A DNA stretch of 7,321 nucleotides, taken from NCBI GenBank assembly GCA_030696435.1, contig JAUYSF010000339.1, forward strand, positions 1 to 7,321. Reading direction: 5' to 3'. This DNA is from Desulfoprunum sp. (GTDB lineage: Bacteria > Desulfobacterota > Desulfobulbia > Desulfobulbales > Desulfocapsaceae). Position numbers and translations under genes: made by a program. Under the pieces are notes generated by a model. It had not been told where the DNA came from. It ran no database searches and saw only the letters and a list, made by a program, of their open reading frames with translations. Shown one piece after another: positions 4,640 through 7,321 of this stretch. Position 1 is the first letter of the stretch; each line of letters starts with the position of its first letter.

Positions 4640-7321
4640 GTCAGACCAACGAAAAAGCCTTTGAAACCTACGTCGGACAGATGTTGCTGGCCAAAGGCTG
4701 GCAGCAGGGCTCTGTTGCGGAATGGGACCAGGAACGGGCGATCTTTCCGGCTGAGATAACCTCCTTCATCGCCGAGACCCAGCCTGATCTCTGGAAAGAG
4801 ATGCGCGGCCTGCACGCCGGTAATCTCGAAATGATGCTGCTCGCGGCACTGGTCAAGGAACTGGAGATCAAGGGTTCGCTCCATGTGCTGCGCCATGGCT
4901 TCAAGTTTTACGGCAAGACCTTTCGTCTGGCGTACTTCAAACCCGCCCACGGCCTCAACAACGAAATACTGGCGCTCTACGGGCAAAACCGATTGACCGT
5001 TACTCGCCAGGTGCCTTGTCATCCGGGCGATTACAGCACCATGGATCTGGTGTTTGCGGTGAACGGCCTGCCGGTTGCCACCTGCGAGCTGAAAAACCCC
5101 GGCACCGGCCAGAGCTGGCGCAATGCAGTCAGGCAATACAAGGAAGATCGCAATCCGCGCGCGCCGCTGTTCGATTTCAAGAAGCGGGCGCTGATCCACT
5201 TTGCCGTTGATCCTGACGAAGTCCACATGACCACCCGCCTGAACGGTGGCAAAACCTTCTTCCTCCCTTTCAATCGTGGCAGCCATCCCGGCGAAATCCA
5301 GTGCGGCGCCGGGAACCCACAGCACCCTTCCGGCTATCGCACCGGTTACCTGTGGGAAGAGGTGCTGGAGAGGGAGAGCTTCCTCGACATCCTTGGCCAC
5401 TTCCTGTTCATCGAGAAGAAAGACGAAAAGGTGGATGATGGCAAGGGTGGAAGCCGTATCGTCACCAAAGAGGCGATGATCTTCCCCCGTTATCATCAAC
5501 TGTATGCGACGCGCAAGTTGATCGACTCAACACGCAGGGAAGGGCCAGGGCGAAACTACCTGATCCAACACTCGGCAGGGAGTGGCAAGACCAACAGCAT
5601 TTCCTGGCTATCCCACCGCCTGGCCAGCCTGCACAATGGTGACGATCAGAAAGTTTTCGACTGCGTCGTGGTTATTACCGACCGGCAGGTGCTTGACCGC
5701 CAGTTGCAGGACGCCATTTACCAAATTGAACATGCCCAGGGTGTGGTGAAAGCCATAGATCAGGATTCGAAACAGCTCGCTGAAGCGCTGATTGACGGCA
5801 CCAAGATCGTCATTACCACCCTGCAGAAATTTCCCTTTGTCCTGCGGGGTCTGCTCCATGCGGCAGGGGCTGATAATCTGGATAACCCGACCAAGGCGGA
5901 ACGCGCTCAGGCAAAGGCGTGGGAAGCCGAGATTGCCAAGCGTCGTTACGCGCTGATCGTTGATGAGGCCCACTCTTCCCAGACGGGGGAAACCGCCCGT
6001 GAGCTGAAGTCGATACTTGGCGCTGCTGCGGCCCAGGAAAATCCCGAGGAAGAGCCTGATTGGGAAGACCGCCTTAATCAGGTGATGCAGTCGCGTGGGC
6101 AGCAGGCGAATCTGAGCTTTTTCGCCTATACCGCCACGCCCAAAGGCAAGACGCTGGAGCTTTTTGGTCGCACTGGCGCCGGCGGTAAGCCGGAGGCGTT
6201 CCATTTGTACAGTATGCGTCAGGCCATTGAGGAGAAATTCATCCTCGATGTGGTGAAGAACTACACCACCTACAAGACCTATTTCAAACTGGTGAAGGCG
6301 GCTGAGGACGATCCCAACTTGCCCAAGAAAAAGGCCGCACGGGCGCTGGCAAAGTTCCTAATGCTGCACCCCACCAACATCGAGCAGAAGATCGAAGTGA
6401 TCATCGAGCATTTTCGTAGTCATGTGCGGCACCATCTGGGCAAACGCGCAAAGGCGATGGTGGTGACCTCTTCGCGGTTGCAGGCGGTGAAGTACATGGA
6501 GGCGTTCCAGCGCTACATCAAAGCGCATGGTTATGACGATGTGCGACCGCTGGTGGCCTTCAGCGGCACGGTAAAAGATCCAGACACCAGTCTGGAATAC
6601 ACCGAGCCGGGGATGAACACCGACGTGGTCAGCGGCAAGCCGATCAGTGAAAAGCAACTGCCGGAACGTTTTAATTCACCTGATTACCAGGTGCTATTGG
6701 TAGCCAATAAGTACCAGACCGGTTTCGATCAGCCGCTGCTCATGGCCATGTACGTGGACAAACGCCTTGACGGTGTGCAGGCGGTGCAGACTCTCTCACG
6801 TCTTAATCGCATGATACCTGGCAAAGAGACACCGTTTGTGCTCGATTTTGTTAATCAAGCCGAGGACATTTATCGCGCCTTCAAGCCCTATTATGACGCC
6901 ACCAGCCTGCAGGAAACCTCGGATCCGGCGCAGCTCGAACAACTCAAACATGAACTGGATGCGGCGCAGGTCTACCACTGGAGCGAGGTGGAGGCATTTG
7001 CGCGCATCTTCTATCGTTCTCCCAGCAAGCAGAGCCCCGCCGACCATGCCCACCTGCAGCGACACCTGCAACCGGCGGTAGATCGGTTCAAAGCGGTCTC
7101 CGATGAAGAGCTGCGTAGCGCTTTCCGGGAAAAACTGGGTGGGTATGTTAAGGTGTACGCCTTTCTGAGTCAGATAATCCCCTATGCCGACCCCGACATG
7201 GAGATGCTTTATAGCTTTGGCCGCTTCCTGCTCCCCCATCTACCGCTTGATCGTGAAAACGACACGGTCAAGCTGGGTGATGAAGTGGGCCTGCAGTACT
7301 ACCGACTGCAGCGGATATCTT
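4636..7321 (+). CDS. hsdR: Type I restriction endonuclease subunit HsdR (3' end outside the window)
   Basis: HsdR supplies DNA cleavage and ATP-driven translocation when the HsdM-HsdS complex meets an unmethylated target. From the ATG the frame stays open for 895 codons to the window edge; no stop is seen. Family members usually exceed 1000 residues, so a C-terminal part is missing from view. The N-terminal HSDR_N nuclease domain has a PD-(D/E)XK site: D137 (STMDLVF), E151 and K153 (CELKNP), followed by the conserved segment QSWRNAVRQYKEDRNP at 159-174. The superfamily 2 motor has Walker A SAGSGKT at 313-319, DEAH at 443-446, YTATP at 498-502 (motif III), NKYQTGFDQP at 691-700 (motif V) and QTLSRLNR at 718-725 (motif VI). 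All motor and nuclease motifs look intact. The start overlaps the hsdS stop (ATGA), with AGGAGG at 4626-4631. The HsdM-interacting C-terminal region would lie right of about residue 760 and continue past the edge. Confidence 0.95.
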   Translation, partial: MSQTNEKAFETYVGQMLLAKGWQQGSVAEWDQERAIFPAEITSFIAETQPDLWKEMRGLHAGNLEMMLLAALVKELEIKGSLHVLRHGFKFYGKTFRLAYFKPAHGLNNEILALYGQNRLTVTRQVPCHPGDYSTMDLVFAVNGLPVATCELKNPGTGQSWRNAVRQYKEDRNPRAPLFDFKKRALIHFAVDPDEVHMTTRLNGGKTFFLPFNRGSHPGEIQCGAGNPQHPSGYRTGYLWEEVLERESFLDILGHFLFIEKKDEKVDDGKGGSRIVTKEAMIFPRYHQLYATRKLIDSTRREGPGRNYLIQHSAGSGKTNSISWLSHRLASLHNGDDQKVFDCVVVITDRQVLDRQLQDAIYQIEHAQGVVKAIDQDSKQLAEALIDGTKIVITTLQKFPFVLRGLLHAAGADNLDNPTKAERAQAKAWEAEIAKRRYALIVDEAHSSQTGETARELKSILGAAAAQENPEEEPDWEDRLNQVMQSRGQQANLSFFAYTATPKGKTLELFGRTGAGGKPEAFHLYSMRQAIEEKFILDVVKNYTTYKTYFKLVKAAEDDPNLPKKKAARALAKFLMLHPTNIEQKIEVIIEHFRSHVRHHLGKRAKAMVVTSSRLQAVKYMEAFQRYIKAHGYDDVRPLVAFSGTVKDPDTSLEYTEPGMNTDVVSGKPISEKQLPERFNSPDYQVLLVANKYQTGFDQPLLMAMYVDKRLDGVQAVQTLSRLNRMIPGKETPFVLDFVNQAEDIYRAFKPYYDATSLQETSDPAQLEQLKHELDAAQVYHWSEVEAFARIFYRSPSKQSPADHAHLQRHLQPAVDRFKAVSDEELRSAFREKLGGYVKVYAFLSQIIPYADPDMEMLYSFGRFLLPHLPLDRENDTVKLGDEVGLQYYRLQRIS

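Noticed and set aside
4498..5499. Long open frame on the minus strand (333 codons) opposite the hsdS end and hsdR start
   Set aside because: It lies antisense to hsdR, whose motifs are intact, and its translation shows no recognisable domain. GC-rich codon use commonly leaves such frames open.
5608..6204. Minus-strand open frame of 198 codons inside hsdR
   Set aside because: Antisense to the Walker A to motif III part of hsdR and without a recognisable domain.
1..7321. CRISPR array, tRNA, insertion sequence or phage attachment site
   Set aside because: No array of regularly spaced repeats, tRNA-like cloverleaf, transposase frame or terminal inverted repeats was seen; the window is almost wholly taken up by the four hsd-operon genes.

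Overview
The window holds one operon, a type I restriction-modification (R-M) locus. It reads left to right as hsdM (DNA methyltransferase subunit), a DUF1016/YhcG-family PD-(D/E)XK nuclease gene, hsdS (specificity subunit) and hsdR (restriction/translocase subunit). The hsdR gene runs off the right edge. The conserved genes are GC-rich (60-63% in the 60-base blocks I counted), and the gene families and codon use suggest a proteobacterium. The sequence does not fix the genus.

Layout. Positions 1-102 are a short leader with a plausible sigma70-type promoter, a pair of near-identical 12-base repeats and a Shine-Dalgarno site for hsdM. hsdM fills 103-2223. The DUF1016 gene fills 2220-3365, hsdS fills 3362-4639, and hsdR starts at 4636 and is still open at 7321. 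Each of the three junctions is a 4-base ATGA overlap, so the four genes are packed as one translationally coupled unit. No gene-free stretch over 300 bases exists, and I see no tRNA, rRNA, CRISPR array, insertion sequence or terminator.

How the genes work together. By family knowledge, HsdM and HsdS form the sequence-specific N6-adenine methyltransferase. Adding HsdR gives the complex that translocates and cleaves unmodified DNA. HsdS carries two target recognition domains (TRDs) of clearly lower GC than the rest, set in a duplicated framework, which is the usual sign of specificity exchange.

The least explained element is the DUF1016 nuclease gene placed inside the R-M operon with the same ATGA coupling. 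It has a complete-looking D/ExK active site and an internal repeat and palindrome in its interdomain linker. It is the best candidate here for an incompletely described function, possibly a second nuclease effector or a partner of the R-M complex; this is inference.
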